A DNA stretch of 34,863 bases from SM1-50 sp964467345 (lineage in GTDB: Archaea; Thermoplasmatota; E2; DHVEG-1). This document shows, piece after piece, positions 1 through 8,552 of this stretch (position 1 is the stretch's first letter; each line of letters opens with the position of its first letter). The notes under the pieces were generated by a model. It made no database searches and was not told the origin of the DNA. It saw nothing but the letters and a program-made list of their open reading frames with translations. Both the position numbers and the translations under genes were made by a program. The stretch covers positions 1 to 34,863 of the forward strand of contig CAYXPY010000018.1 in the NCBI GenBank assembly GCA_964467345.1. Direction: 5' to 3'.

Positions 1-44
1 TTGGAAATGAAATCTGTTTAAGTTACGCTTGCTAATTATTGCCA

Positions 45-117
45 AGCCGCCGAAGGGATTTGAACCCCTGACCTGCTGATTACGAATCAGCCGCTCCACC
101 AGCTAAGCTACGGCGGC
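45..117 (-). tRNA. tRNA-Thr (anticodon CGU)
   Basis: Folds as a complete cloverleaf on the minus strand. The acceptor stem GCCGCCG pairs with CGGCGGC, the D stem GCTT with GAGC, and the anticodon stem GCTGA with TCAGC around the loop TTCGTAA. The T arm carries TTCAAAT. The anticodon CGU reads ACG (Thr), and the discriminator base is U, as is usual for archaeal tRNA-Thr. CCA is not encoded and there is no intron. A T-rich TATA-like element lies about 30 nt upstream (near 145-155). It is divergent from rnhB. Confidence 0.96.
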
Positions 118-208
118 ATATAACGGGTCTGAATAAGGTTCAGTATTAAAAAATTGCCTATTGAAAGGTTCGTAACATCTTTTTACCTCAATCTGTTACA
201 CGACCGTG

Positions 209-868
209 ATGATTTGCGGAACGGACGAATCGGGTCGCGGTCCATGCTTTGGGCCATTAGTTGTTGCTGGAATACTTGTAGAGAACGACGCAGAACTCAT
301 TCGTATCGGTGTCGCTGACTCTAAACAACTCACTCCCCGAAAACGGGAGCAGCTCGCCCCCATGATACAAAAAATCGCCTCAAACTATGAAATCATTGTC
401 CTGCCTGCTGCAGATATCGATGATTTACGGAAGACCATGACGCTCAATGAACTTGAGGTATTCGTATACAGCAGGATCGTTGAGAAGCTCAAACCTGACG
501 TCTGCTATGTCGATGCAGTCGATGTCAAGGAGGAACGGTTTGGACGGGACATCCTTGCACGTCTCTCCTACAAACCCAAGATGATCTCTGAACATAAGGC
601 TGATGAGAAATACCCAATCGTCGGGGCAGCAAGCATCCTTGCCAAGGTCACCAGGGATGAGCATGTCCGAAAGATTGCACAGGGACTCGAACCAAAACTA
701 GGTCTTCCCCTTGGAAGCGGGTATCCCTCAGATCCTGTGACGAAAAAATTCTTACAGACCTGGGTAAAACAATTCGGCTCGTTACCCCCTCATGCCCGGC
801 AATCCTGGGAGACCTGTCAACAGCTCATCAGGAACAAGAACACGAAGCGGTTAGATGATTTTTCATAA
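209..868 (+). CDS. rnhB: Ribonuclease HII
   Basis: Endonuclease that cleaves the RNA strand of RNA/DNA hybrids and single ribonucleotides embedded in DNA; it acts in the cytoplasm during replication and repair. The 219-residue protein opens with the family signature TDESGRG, giving catalytic Asp6 and Glu7. Further acidic residues lie in the YVDAVD stretch (Asp102) and in EHKADEKYP (Asp132), followed by the conserved GAASILAKVTRD helix. Length matches archaeal RNase HII. The ATG at 209 places DESGRG at the usual distance from the N-terminus; a GTG three bases upstream (206) is an equally open alternative. The gene is divergent from tRNA-Thr and appears to be transcribed alone. Confidence 0.97.
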   Translation: MICGTDESGRGPCFGPLVVAGILVENDAELIRIGVADSKQLTPRKREQLAPMIQKIASNYEIIVLPAADIDDLRKTMTLNELEVFVYSRIVEKLKPDVCYVDAVDVKEERFGRDILARLSYKPKMISEHKADEKYPIVGAASILAKVTRDEHVRKIAQGLEPKLGLPLGSGYPSDPVTKKFLQTWVKQFGSLPPHARQSWETCQQLIRNKNTKRLDDFS

Positions 869-879
869 AAGTGGCAGAA

Positions 880-902
880 ATGCCAGCAGCCCCGGCTGGC
901 AT
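880..902. repeat. Perfect hairpin 3' of rnhB
   Basis: ATGCCAGC at 880-887 pairs perfectly with GCTGGCAT at 895-902 around a 7-nt loop. On the minus strand the stem is followed by a T-containing run and a TATA-like element (948-956) lies upstream, so it could end a short minus-strand transcript. It could equally be the 3' structure of the rnhB mRNA. Confidence 0.45.
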
Positions 903-999
903 GTCCCCCGCAATCCAAGTCAATTACTACTGGTATGGTTGTCCTGCTTTATATATCTACAAATGAGGTCACTGAAAGTATTCGTTACCGTAAAAAAAA

Positions 1000-1040
1000 A
1001 CTAAAAAAAAAGGAAAGGAAAAACCAGTGATTACTGGTTT
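1000..1040 (-). terminator. Hairpin plus T-tract terminator of serC
   Basis: AAACCAGT (1021-1028) and ACTGGTTT (1033-1040) form an 8-bp stem with a 4-nt loop over the serC stop codon. On the minus strand it is followed by long T runs (complement of 1000-1020). T-tracts alone terminate archaeal RNA polymerase, so this should be a strong end for the minus-strand gene block. Confidence 0.7.
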
Positions 1041-2116
1041 TGCTCCTGGAACTCCGTTAAAAATTTGCAGAGGACTTCGGTGCCTTCCACCGACATCGCG
1101 TTATAAATCGATGCTCTCATACCACCGACATCACGATGACCTTTCAGACCAATGAGTCCTTTCTTCTTTGCCTCGTCGACACATTTTGCCTCAAGTTCCG
1201 GTGTTGCCAGGTTAAAGGTGACGTTCATCAACGACCGTGACTCTGGGGCTGCGACTCCCTTATAGAAACCATGTGATTTATCGATCACATCGTAGATTAG
1301 TTTTGCTTTCTTGCGATTCTGCTTCTCCATGGCAGGGACGCCACCAAGGTTTTTCAGATGCTCCAGGACCAGTTCGCAGAGGTAAATCGAGAAACACGGG
1401 CAGGTGTTATACAAGGAGTCCTTCTCCACATGCGTCTTGTATTTTATCATGGTTGGCGTGTTCTCAGCAACCCTGTTTATCAGATCCTCCCGGATGACGA
1501 CGACAGTGACACCAGCCGGTCCAAGGTTCTTCTGCGCACCTGCGTAGATAAGACCGAATTTCTTGACGTCGATGACCTTGTCCATGAAATTTGAGCTCAT
1601 GTCACAGACAAGAGGGACCTCACTGGGAACCTGTGGCCATTCCTGCCATTCGATTCCCCCGATAGTCTCATTTCCAGTGATATGTGCGAACGCAGCGTTC
1701 TTACTGAAGGTAACGTTTTTTGGAATATATGTGAACTTCTTGTCCTCTGAAGAGGCAACGATCTTTACCTCCCCATACAGCTTTGCTTCCTTTATCGCTT
1801 TCTTTGCCCATGCACCGGTATGGACATATTCCATTGGTTTGCCTGTCTGCTGCAGGTTTAAGGGTGCCATGAAGAACTGGGTTGAGGCTCCACCCTGCAG
1901 CCATAACACCTTATATTCATTCGGGATGCCCATCAATTCTCGGAGCAGCTCTGATGCTTTCTTATGGACCGCGTCGTATTCCTTGGAACGATGAGAAATC
2001 TCTAGAACGGACATTCCTGTCCCCTGGAAGTCGAGCAGTTCTTCCTGTGCTTTTTTCAGGACAGGAAGCGGTAATGTCGCTGGCCCTGCATAGAAATTAT
2101 ATACACGTTTTGTCAT
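1031..2116 (-). CDS. serC: Phosphoserine aminotransferase
   Basis: PLP enzyme of the phosphorylated serine pathway; it transfers the amino group of glutamate to 3-phosphohydroxypyruvate to give phosphoserine. The 361-residue class-V aminotransferase begins with VYNFYAGPATLP, the classic SerC N-terminus. The PLP lysine is Lys196 in GAQKNLGPAG, and the C-terminal GHRDVGGMRASIYNA motif binds the substrate phosphate. A good ribosome site (AAAGGAGG) precedes the ATG. It lies 83 nt after trmI on the same strand and ends in a hairpin/T-tract. This is the form typical of bacteria; many archaea use an unrelated class-V enzyme, so transfer from bacteria is plausible. Its proximity to serS, which uses serine, is suggestive but may be chance. 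Confidence 0.95.
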   Translation of the reverse strand: MTKRVYNFYAGPATLPLPVLKKAQEELLDFQGTGMSVLEISHRSKEYDAVHKKASELLRELMGIPNEYKVLWLQGGASTQFFMAPLNLQQTGKPMEYVHTGAWAKKAIKEAKLYGEVKIVASSEDKKFTYIPKNVTFSKNAAFAHITGNETIGGIEWQEWPQVPSEVPLVCDMSSNFMDKVIDVKKFGLIYAGAQKNLGPAGVTVVVIREDLINRVAENTPTMIKYKTHVEKDSLYNTCPCFSIYLCELVLEHLKNLGGVPAMEKQNRKKAKLIYDVIDKSHGFYKGVAAPESRSLMNVTFNLATPELEAKCVDEAKKKGLIGLKGHRDVGGMRASIYNAMSVEGTEVLCKFLTEFQEQNQ

Positions 2117-2199
2117 GATAAAGTCCTCCTTTATTGCTGAACCCGTGAATATCCAAAAGAGATTTAAAGCATTCGGCGTCTTTCTTGGTAAGCGTTTCT

Positions 2200-2982
2200 C
2201 TAGAGGTTTTTTACTTTTCTGGCAAACGTGACATACCCGGTGTGACCAAGCATCTCAAAACTCGGTCGGGTCCCATGTTTTGAGACGATCATCTCCCGTT
2301 GGATGTTTTCGTAGGTCTTACATTCGATGAACCGTTCTTCCTGGATGGCTCTGACGGTCTGTTCGACCTGGGAGATCAACGGTGAATAGCTGCAGAGATA
2401 CCCGCCCATCTTCAGTGCCTTCCATGCATGGGGCACTGCCGCCCAGGGGGTTGGGATATCAAGGATGATTGCGTCAAGGTCTGACTCATCGATTCCTTCA
2501 GTCACATCCTGTATCTTGGTTGTCACATACTGAGCAAGGTTTGCTTGTCGGAGATTCTTCATCGCATGCTCGATGAACTCCTCTCTGATATCATACGAGA
2601 TGATAACACCGTTGGGTGCCACTGTTGAGGCAAGGGCGATGGTGAGTGATCCGGAGCCGATTCCCGCTTCAAGCACCCGTTGTCCTGGCTCTATGGCGCA
2701 GTTCATCAGGATCTGTGCTGCGTCTCTTGGTAAGATGATCTGGGCTTGACGATGCAATCCTTGGAGCTTATCCTGCAGTGAGGGGACAAGTAGCCAGAAC
2801 TGTTTACTGCCGATGGTGAGTTTCTCGCCATATTCTTTGCCGACAAGGGTCTTGGGGTCTATGACACCGATGCCGCGGATCTTATCTGTTTTTCCGTTGG
2901 TATCCACAAGGATTTTCCGGAGGTTCTCATCGACGAGCACCACGGTATCGTGTTGTTCGACATGGGTTTTCATGGTTTCCAT
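2200..2982 (-). CDS. trmI: tRNA (adenine-N1)-methyltransferase, TrmI family
   Basis: SAM-dependent enzyme that makes 1-methyladenosine in the T-loop of tRNA (position 58; archaeal homologues also modify 57). The 260-residue protein has an N-terminal small beta domain, then a Rossmann methyltransferase domain with motif I VLEAGIGSGS at about 103-112. The acidic SAM-ribose contact is in ISYDIREE, the catalytic region is LDAIILDIPTPW, and it ends with the family motif RPSFEMLGHTGYVTFARK. Its start lies 13 nt inside the 3' end of raSEA, so the two are translationally coupled; both modify tRNA. An in-frame Met at residue 4 is an alternative start. Confidence 0.95.
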   Translation of the reverse strand: METMKTHVEQHDTVVLVDENLRKILVDTNGKTDKIRGIGVIDPKTLVGKEYGEKLTIGSKQFWLLVPSLQDKLQGLHRQAQIILPRDAAQILMNCAIEPGQRVLEAGIGSGSLTIALASTVAPNGVIISYDIREEFIEHAMKNLRQANLAQYVTTKIQDVTEGIDESDLDAIILDIPTPWAAVPHAWKALKMGGYLCSYSPLISQVEQTVRAIQEERFIECKTYENIQREMIVSKHGTRPSFEMLGHTGYVTFARKVKNL

Positions 2983-4013
2983 CCTGAGAAATCGACCAGT
3001 GAACCGAAACTAAGTTTCTCCAGTGCAAGTTGGTCACGCCATTTCTCCTGACAACTGCAGTTGAGGTCTTGGAAGACGTCTGTTTCCTGTGTTAAGGAAA
3101 ATTGTTCGATTGCACGTAGGACGTTCTGGTCGCAGACTCCGCAGTTATGTGCTCCACGCATGCTTCCACCGCCGACCAGGTCACATTTCACAAACGCATC
3201 GGTGAGATGTTTACTTTGTTTGAGGAACTCGACGATGCTCCAGAGCCATGCGGGTCTGTACTGGTCCCGTTTCCAGAGGTACTCCACCACGGTATGATGC
3301 TGTATGTTCGTCGGGTTCAGCGAGATGCTGTCTGTGTATTTTTTTGTCTGCTTTGTTGTCCGGAGACAATCATCCAGTGATTCTTTCTCTGTCAAGAACG
3401 GTGGCTTCATAAGAACGTAGGTCTTCACTTTCATCTGGTGTTTTCTGAGGAGTCGTGCTGCCTTGGTGTACTGCGCAAAGGAGAAACCTTTGTTGATTGC
3501 TTTTTGTCTCACCAGGTCATGGGACGTCTCAAGGCCGATGCCGATTTCGAATTCCTTTGACAAGACGGTCTTGCGGATGTCTGTGAGGCGTGGTTCTGTG
3601 ATGTATTCGGGGCGTGATTCCACAGAGATTTTTTCTGCATGCTGGGAAAGACTGCCGAGTATCGTCTGCTGTACGGTCTGTGGGATTTCTGAGGGATCAA
3701 GGAAACTGCCTGAGGTGAAGATTTTTACAATCTTTTCCTGTTTGTAACCCTGTAAAGCAATCTGGAACTGAGCAAGAAAATCCTCTTCAGTGACTTCGGA
3801 AAACATGCTGTCGTTGAAATACCCACACATCGTACATCCTGATGAAAGTGCCCAGGAGCATCCTCTGGTTCGCAGGATGATGACGTACGCATCCACGACC
3901 TTGCCATGGAGAACGTCTTTTTCCGACCAACAACGAACAGGTTGTCGAGGGTTCTGAGGCCGGGGAGTGAAATCCTTTTTAAATGAGTGGCAGAAGGCGG
4001 TTATCTCGGTCAT
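2970..4013 (-). CDS. raSEA: Archaeosine synthase radical SAM subunit RaSEA
   Basis: Radical SAM protein needed for archaeosine at position 15 of archaeal tRNA. By published work on the family it works with ArcS, cleaving the lysine adduct of preQ0-modified tRNA to leave G+; ArcS is not in this window. The 347-residue protein carries the FeS motif RGCSWALSSGCTMCGYFND, with cysteines at about 52, 60 and 63. Further conserved segments are SVESRPEYIT and FEIGIGLETS, and a C-terminal region with extra cysteines (CDLVGGGSMRGAHNCGVC and later CSC). Its start overlaps the stop of the upstream membrane-protein gene by 4 nt and its end overlaps trmI by 13 nt, giving a tight tRNA-modification operon. 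Confidence 0.92.
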   Translation of the reverse strand: MTEITAFCHSFKKDFTPRPQNPRQPVRCWSEKDVLHGKVVDAYVIILRTRGCSWALSSGCTMCGYFNDSMFSEVTEEDFLAQFQIALQGYKQEKIVKIFTSGSFLDPSEIPQTVQQTILGSLSQHAEKISVESRPEYITEPRLTDIRKTVLSKEFEIGIGLETSHDLVRQKAINKGFSFAQYTKAARLLRKHQMKVKTYVLMKPPFLTEKESLDDCLRTTKQTKKYTDSISLNPTNIQHHTVVEYLWKRDQYRPAWLWSIVEFLKQSKHLTDAFVKCDLVGGGSMRGAHNCGVCDQNVLRAIEQFSLTQETDVFQDLNCSCQEKWRDQLALEKLSFGSLVDFSGWKP

Positions 4014-5212
4014 TTCGTATCGGATTTCTTTTTCCGTTTGAAGAGCAGAACGGCAACAACGACTGCGGGGATAAGGATGATTAGTTCAAAGCCAGGGGTC
4101 GCCCCGACGCCAATCGGATAGGGGGTGACGTAGTTCAGGGTGTTGGGAAGCTGTGGTTGTCGGAGTGCTGCGAGCGTCGCATTATATTCCACCAGAGTCT
4201 CTTCTGTTCCAATGTTCGAGTCAACAGCGGTGGAAAATACATACTGCTGCGTGTCTGTGACAGTGTTTGAGAACTTCTCAGGGTTGTTAAGGAAATAATG
4301 ACGTGCTTCGGTATAAACAGTGACGGTGACGGTGGTATTGGAGCTCCATCCTTCGAACTCAGCAGTGGTCTCATATTTCTCTATATCATTTAGGTCTTTT
4401 CGGTTGACGTTGATATCAGTGCCGTCTTCGATGCGGTAGAACACCCTGAAGTTGTTGGTGCTTATCTTTTCATCAGCTTTAATGGTAATAGCATCCCCGC
4501 TTCTGATGTCAGTGAACCGTGAGGAGATAATCTCAAGGGTCTCATTTGCGTACACAAATGAACCGGTCCGGGTCGTCTTTATCTTGTTGACATCAGTGAT
4601 TTCAAACGTGTAGTTAAAGGTGCCAAGCAGGGTGTTTGGGTTGGTATAGGTGTATCGGAAGATGGTGTCTTCATAGGTGAATTCAGTGGTAAGCAGGGTC
4701 CCTTGCGGGTCTGTGACGGTGAAGGTGATTCCTTCCTTGGTTACCCCGACGTTGTCAACGATGGAGGCGACGATGAAGATGCTGCCACCAGGTTCTTGCA
4801 TCCCTGGGAGGACTGCGACATCGACACGGGGCGGTTCAGCATCGTAGAACGGTGGGTTCACCAGGACGACTAGGACCAGCAGCCAGGTGAAGAAATAGGT
4901 GGCAAATGAGCTCAGCCAGCCTTTCCGTCCGAAATCAGTAAGATCGATATTCAACTTCAAGAACAGGTATTTTATCCAGATGGAGTTGACCACTCCAACC
5001 AGCAGGACAAGCTCCCAGCGTAGGAAGTTCTCTCCGATGAGCACCCAGAATCCGAAACAGATCACCGAGATGAGCAATCCAAACAGGAATGAAAGAAACA
5101 TTGTTTTGATGTTGCGTCGTTCCTTTTTCATGAACGCTTCTTCATCGAACTTCGGTATCTGGAAATCGAGTGTTTCTTCTGCCTCGGCTCCTTCCTTTCG
5201 TCTCTTCGCCAT
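4010..5212 (-). CDS. Membrane protein with extracytoplasmic Ig-like region and PGF-CTERM-like end
   Basis: Function not recognised. The 400-residue protein has a charged cytoplasmic N-terminus, three predicted membrane helices at about 37-60, 66-84 and 99-119, and a roughly 240-residue beta-rich Ig-like segment with N-glycosylation sequons (NYT, NET, NTT, NAT). It ends with TPGFELIILIPAVVVAVLLF followed by KRKKK. That end matches the layout of PGF-CTERM signals cut by archaeosortase A: a PGF motif, a membrane helix and a basic tail. The positive-inside rule also fits a plain fourth helix. It is the first gene of the raSEA-trmI operon, with a 4-nt overlap to raSEA. A TTTTAAAG box sits just upstream with almost no leader. 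Confidence 0.75.
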   Translation of the reverse strand: MAKRRKEGAEAEETLDFQIPKFDEEAFMKKERRNIKTMFLSFLFGLLISVICFGFWVLIGENFLRWELVLLVGVVNSIWIKYLFLKLNIDLTDFGRKGWLSSFATYFFTWLLVLVVLVNPPFYDAEPPRVDVAVLPGMQEPGGSIFIVASIVDNVGVTKEGITFTVTDPQGTLLTTEFTYEDTIFRYTYTNPNTLLGTFNYTFEITDVNKIKTTRTGSFVYANETLEIISSRFTDIRSGDAITIKADEKISTNNFRVFYRIEDGTDINVNRKDLNDIEKYETTAEFEGWSSNTTVTVTVYTEARHYFLNNPEKFSNTVTDTQQYVFSTAVDSNIGTEETLVEYNATLAALRQPQLPNTLNYVTPYPIGVGATPGFELIILIPAVVVAVLLFKRKKKSDTK

Positions 5213-5234
5213 ACAGGGGCAGGAAGAGATGCTT

Positions 5235-5242
5235 CTTTAAAA
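5235..5242 (-). promoter_or_regulatory. TATA-like box before the membrane protein/raSEA/trmI operon
   Basis: TTTTAAAG on the minus strand, about 23-30 nt before the ATG at 5212. The spacing predicts a leaderless or very short-leader mRNA. Confidence 0.4.
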
Positions 5243-5286
5243 GGTTTTTTCCCATCCTTGAACATTTTTTCTATCTGTTTCTCATG

Positions 5287-6792
5287 CTAGAGGAATTGGA
5301 TACCTTCGGGGATTGTCTTAAGATATTTCTTGAATCCCTCAGGCCAATGATTTGGATCAAGTCCTTTCTGCGCAAGGAATGCTGTTGTCCACCGTTCCAG
5401 ACCAATACCTGAGCAGCCGCTCCAGAGATCGCTTTTCTGCGCCTTGATGTTGAATGCTGTGATGTACTTATCTCCCAGGATGCTGAGGTTCTGGAACTCC
5501 AGCCACTCTGAGTCCTGCCGTGACCCGCGGTACGGCATATATGCCTCAAAATCAATCGTCCCGGTATCCTGGGTGCTCTCATCACCGATCTTTCCTGCCT
5601 GCTGCATGTACCAGGGGGTGACCCAGGCCATCTGCCATTCCAGGTCAAAGATGTCGTTGAACACGTGCTTGTACCGCTCCAGCAGCTTCTCACGCAGACC
5701 TAACAACTGTTCCCGCGTCCCGATGTACACTGGTTCGATTCGGTGGAACTCATCGACCCGTTCGATCCCATGCCGCCCCCCGGACTCGTACCGGGCGGAG
5801 ATCGCGGTCTTGTCGTACACAAGCGCCGGTAAGGAGTTCTCTGCGATTGTCTTTCCTTTGAACGACCAGTAGATCATCGGGCATTGCGCGTAACAGATAC
5901 CCGCGGTGGGTGCTGAGAGGTTCTTCGTCAGCTCCTCTGTAGGGACTTCCTTGGTGATCTTGGTCAGATCGATGAACAGCTCCCAGTCCTTCGCATCACG
6001 TGTCTTAGGCTCAGCGACATAATAGAACTCATACGGCATCCCTTCCATATGACCGGTCTTCAGCCAGATGTCGAAGGGTTTGATATGAGACTCGATGACC
6101 TCCTGGAACCCGAGTGGTCTGAGGACCTCTTCGATGGCGATACGCTCCATGGTCTTCAGGATCGCGGTCGCCTGCGGACGGTAGAACCATTTCCCTTTCG
6201 TCGGACCTTGCTTGAGCCATCCAAGGTTTTCCATCTCCACGGTCGGATCCTTGGTCCAGACCGGTGGTTTCTCCTCAGATTTCCAGATCAGCTTCCAGAA
6301 CTCTGCCTTCCCCTCGTAATATTGGTTCTCCACTTTCTCTTTCACCCGGTTCATCATCCGATCGATGTAGTTCCTTCGCAGGAACTCTTCAGAGACATCG
6401 GAGAGCAGCATGCGCGCCTGTTTGCCCTGTATCCGTACCTCTGCGAACGGAATGCTGACCTCCTTGAGAGGTTCCCGGGGGAGATCAAAAGAAATCGAGT
6501 ACGTCTCAATGGTGATGCCACGAACGCCGATATGATGGGTCTTGCCGAGTTCTTTGATGAGTGCGTTTTTGATCTGAAGAAGGGAGTTATGCGGACGCAG
6601 GGTACCTTCTGATGTAATGAACAGGGATAGTGTGGTTTTATCGATTGTGAAGTGTTCAATGACTGCAAGCTTCTCATGACCTTTCTTGAGCAGAGACTCG
6701 TTGGCAGTTTCAATGAATCTCTCAAGCTCCTTTGTCAGTCCAGAAACATCGCTGCTCAGGGTGAATCGTGCTAGTAACTCGAATCGCATCAT
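5287..6792 (-). CDS. serS: Type-2 (methanogen-type) seryl-tRNA synthetase
   Basis: Charges tRNA-Ser (and tRNA-Sec where present) with serine. The 501-residue protein lacks the long coiled-coil arm of ordinary SerRS. It has instead the N-terminal mixed domain of the rare archaeal form and its zinc-dependent class II core. Residues matching the zinc ligands of the Methanosarcina barkeri enzyme (Cys306, Glu355, Cys461) are visible as Cys304 in CYAQCPMIYW, Glu353 in VDEFHRIEP and Cys460 in WSGCSGIGLERW; the last also contains the class II motif 3 arginine. The ATG at 6792 is followed by a second Met, so 6789 is equally possible. An AAGGA site precedes it. This form is best known from methanogens. 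Confidence 0.95.
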   Translation of the reverse strand: MMRFELLARFTLSSDVSGLTKELERFIETANESLLKKGHEKLAVIEHFTIDKTTLSLFITSEGTLRPHNSLLQIKNALIKELGKTHHIGVRGITIETYSISFDLPREPLKEVSIPFAEVRIQGKQARMLLSDVSEEFLRRNYIDRMMNRVKEKVENQYYEGKAEFWKLIWKSEEKPPVWTKDPTVEMENLGWLKQGPTKGKWFYRPQATAILKTMERIAIEEVLRPLGFQEVIESHIKPFDIWLKTGHMEGMPYEFYYVAEPKTRDAKDWELFIDLTKITKEVPTEELTKNLSAPTAGICYAQCPMIYWSFKGKTIAENSLPALVYDKTAISARYESGGRHGIERVDEFHRIEPVYIGTREQLLGLREKLLERYKHVFNDIFDLEWQMAWVTPWYMQQAGKIGDESTQDTGTIDFEAYMPYRGSRQDSEWLEFQNLSILGDKYITAFNIKAQKSDLWSGCSGIGLERWTTAFLAQKGLDPNHWPEGFKKYLKTIPEGIQFL

Positions 6793-6849
6793 CAGCTGGT
6801 TATCCTTGCATCCATACTTAATTCTTATGAGCAGACAGCATCATTGAAA

Positions 6850-6875
6850 GGAAATAAAAAAAAAAAAGAAGAAGA
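6850..6875 (-). terminator. T-tract terminator of the C1A peptidase gene
   Basis: An uninterrupted 12-nt T run on the minus strand (complement of 6856-6867) inside a T-rich stretch, directly after the stop codon at 6880. Confidence 0.6.
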
Positions 6876-6879
6876 TGGG

Positions 6880-8502
6880 TTAGTGCCAGAGCAGGTAGCG
6901 CAGGAGCGGGAACGCACGGGGGAACCATTCCAGCAGCTGTTCCATAAAACGGATGAATGGTGGTGTGTATGACACCGGCATGGTGACATCCAAGGTCGCC
7001 CAGGTGCTTTTCGCATCGTAGCGGTCCGCTGCCCTGACCCGGACCGTGTAATTGCCTTTCTCCACCCAGGTTTTCTCCAAGGTGACCTTTTCACCAGATT
7101 GATACGGCCCTATCCATCCGACCGCTCCACCATCCCAGTAGGTGTCACCCCAGTTCAGGTAATAATACACGTCATCACCGTCAGGGTCATTGGCCCAGAA
7201 GGTGTACCGATACGCAGTGTCGTTCTCACCGAGCCTCTTGCCAATCAGCCAGGGTCTCCGGGGCGCCTGGTTCTCGGTGTCGATGAACACCCAGGCCGTG
7301 GTCGTGCCGGTATTACTAGCATTATCTGTGACCGTGAGCCGAGCTTGATAGACCCCAGGGGTGTTATAGGTATGCGTTGTGGTCATCCCCGTTGCGGAGC
7401 CTCCGTCACCAAAGTCCCAGAGATACGACACGATGCTTCCCTCATGGTCGAAGCTGTCGCTTGCGTCAAACGCTGTCTGTCCTGAGGTCGTGACCGTGAA
7501 TTGTGCCACCGGTGGCCAGTTGCTGAAATTCTCCTGATGGTACTCAACCCAGTTGATGTCGGTCCTATCGATGTTCAAACTGCCGTATTCCAGGTTGAAG
7601 AACCCGTCATAGCCCCATTCCGCACTGACACTGTTCTTCACAATCCAGTACCCACCGTTGGGGATCGCAGGGTCGTCCTTCCATCCGACAAGGACCACCT
7701 GATGGTTCGTCCCCTGGGTGGGTCCAGGGTATGGGTAATAATCAGTGGGATCGACATGGCTGTAGCCCCAGTCAGCAAGGTTCTCCGGTCCATGGGCATA
7801 ATAGGTGAACAGCATGGTTGCGACGACCGGTCCAGTCTCCATGATCTGGGTTTTTATCGCGTTCCGATCCTCGACACTCCCATCCGGTGTCCACCGACCA
7901 TAGGTCGACAGCGGGATGAGATACTCTTCCCAGTCTGGGCTTGCATTCCCACAGGGGATATCATCAGTGACCTCATAGGGGAAGCAAAACTCAGGGATGA
8001 TGCCGTTGCAGTAGTTGCCTGAGGACGTGTTCAGCTTCATATATCGGTATGCGTTGTACGCCCATCCGCCGTTGCAGCTGCCGGCGGCATGCAGACAGGA
8101 CAGGACGTACTGCTCAGAAAGATCAAGGCGCAGACCTGGACGTCCCTCCCGGATCTGGATGATGCTTTCCAAGGCACCAATCGCAGCAAAATCCCAGCAG
8201 CTCCCACAGTCACCCTGGTCTTTTGCCGAGGTCGTCCAATCCACCCCGTCGACGTCCCTCCAGCTGAAATAGACTGGCAGGTCAAGTCGAACAGCTGGTT
8301 TGGTGACGACTCCATCGATATCATCTATCTTGGAAGGATCATACGGTGTTATCTCTTGTTCATCCTGACACCCACAGGGTTCTTCTTGGCTTGTCTCCTC
8401 AGCGACAACCAGGCTGGTGGGGTCAGATGAGTTGTGTACCCAGGGTATGAGTATGCTTATCAGCAGCAGAGTTATGATGATTCCGATAACGTTCTTTTTC
8501 AT
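6880..8502 (-). CDS. Secreted papain-like (C1A) cysteine peptidase with PKD domains
   Basis: Predicted extracellular protease. The 540-residue protein has a signal peptide (about 1-25) and a short linker in place of a long propeptide. The C1A domain (about 75-330) has the oxyanion Gln96 and nucleophile Cys102 in DQGDCGSCW, His267 in GTNHQVVLVGW and Asn290 in WIVKNSVSAEWGYDGFF. A canonical PKD domain follows (about 331-418, with YLWDFGDG), then a second PKD-like domain (about 425-515, with YYYLNWGD and WIGPYQSG). The latter is the same type as the two repeats in the M28 peptidase at 18348-20069. The last 25 residues form an amphipathic tail ending FPRAFPLLRYLLWH. It has its own TATA box and terminator. 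Confidence 0.94.
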   Translation of the reverse strand: MKKNVIGIIITLLLISILIPWVHNSSDPTSLVVAEETSQEEPCGCQDEQEITPYDPSKIDDIDGVVTKPAVRLDLPVYFSWRDVDGVDWTTSAKDQGDCGSCWDFAAIGALESIIQIREGRPGLRLDLSEQYVLSCLHAAGSCNGGWAYNAYRYMKLNTSSGNYCNGIIPEFCFPYEVTDDIPCGNASPDWEEYLIPLSTYGRWTPDGSVEDRNAIKTQIMETGPVVATMLFTYYAHGPENLADWGYSHVDPTDYYPYPGPTQGTNHQVVLVGWKDDPAIPNGGYWIVKNSVSAEWGYDGFFNLEYGSLNIDRTDINWVEYHQENFSNWPPVAQFTVTTSGQTAFDASDSFDHEGSIVSYLWDFGDGGSATGMTTTHTYNTPGVYQARLTVTDNASNTGTTTAWVFIDTENQAPRRPWLIGKRLGENDTAYRYTFWANDPDGDDVYYYLNWGDTYWDGGAVGWIGPYQSGEKVTLEKTWVEKGNYTVRVRAADRYDAKSTWATLDVTMPVSYTPPFIRFMEQLLEWFPRAFPLLRYLLWH

Positions 8503-8552
8503 TCTTCATCCCTCAAAAAACTTTTTCCCTAGATTTTACAACAAACTTGCGG

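Noticed and set aside
880..966. 28-codon plus-strand frame starting MPAAPAGM after rnhB
   Set aside because: Its first part is the hairpin; no ribosome site, promoter or domain.
5444..5872. Long plus-strand frames opposite serS, and similar frames opposite other GC-richer genes
   Set aside because: Each is the shadow of a well-supported gene on the other strand, with Arg/Ser/Pro-rich composition and no family motif.
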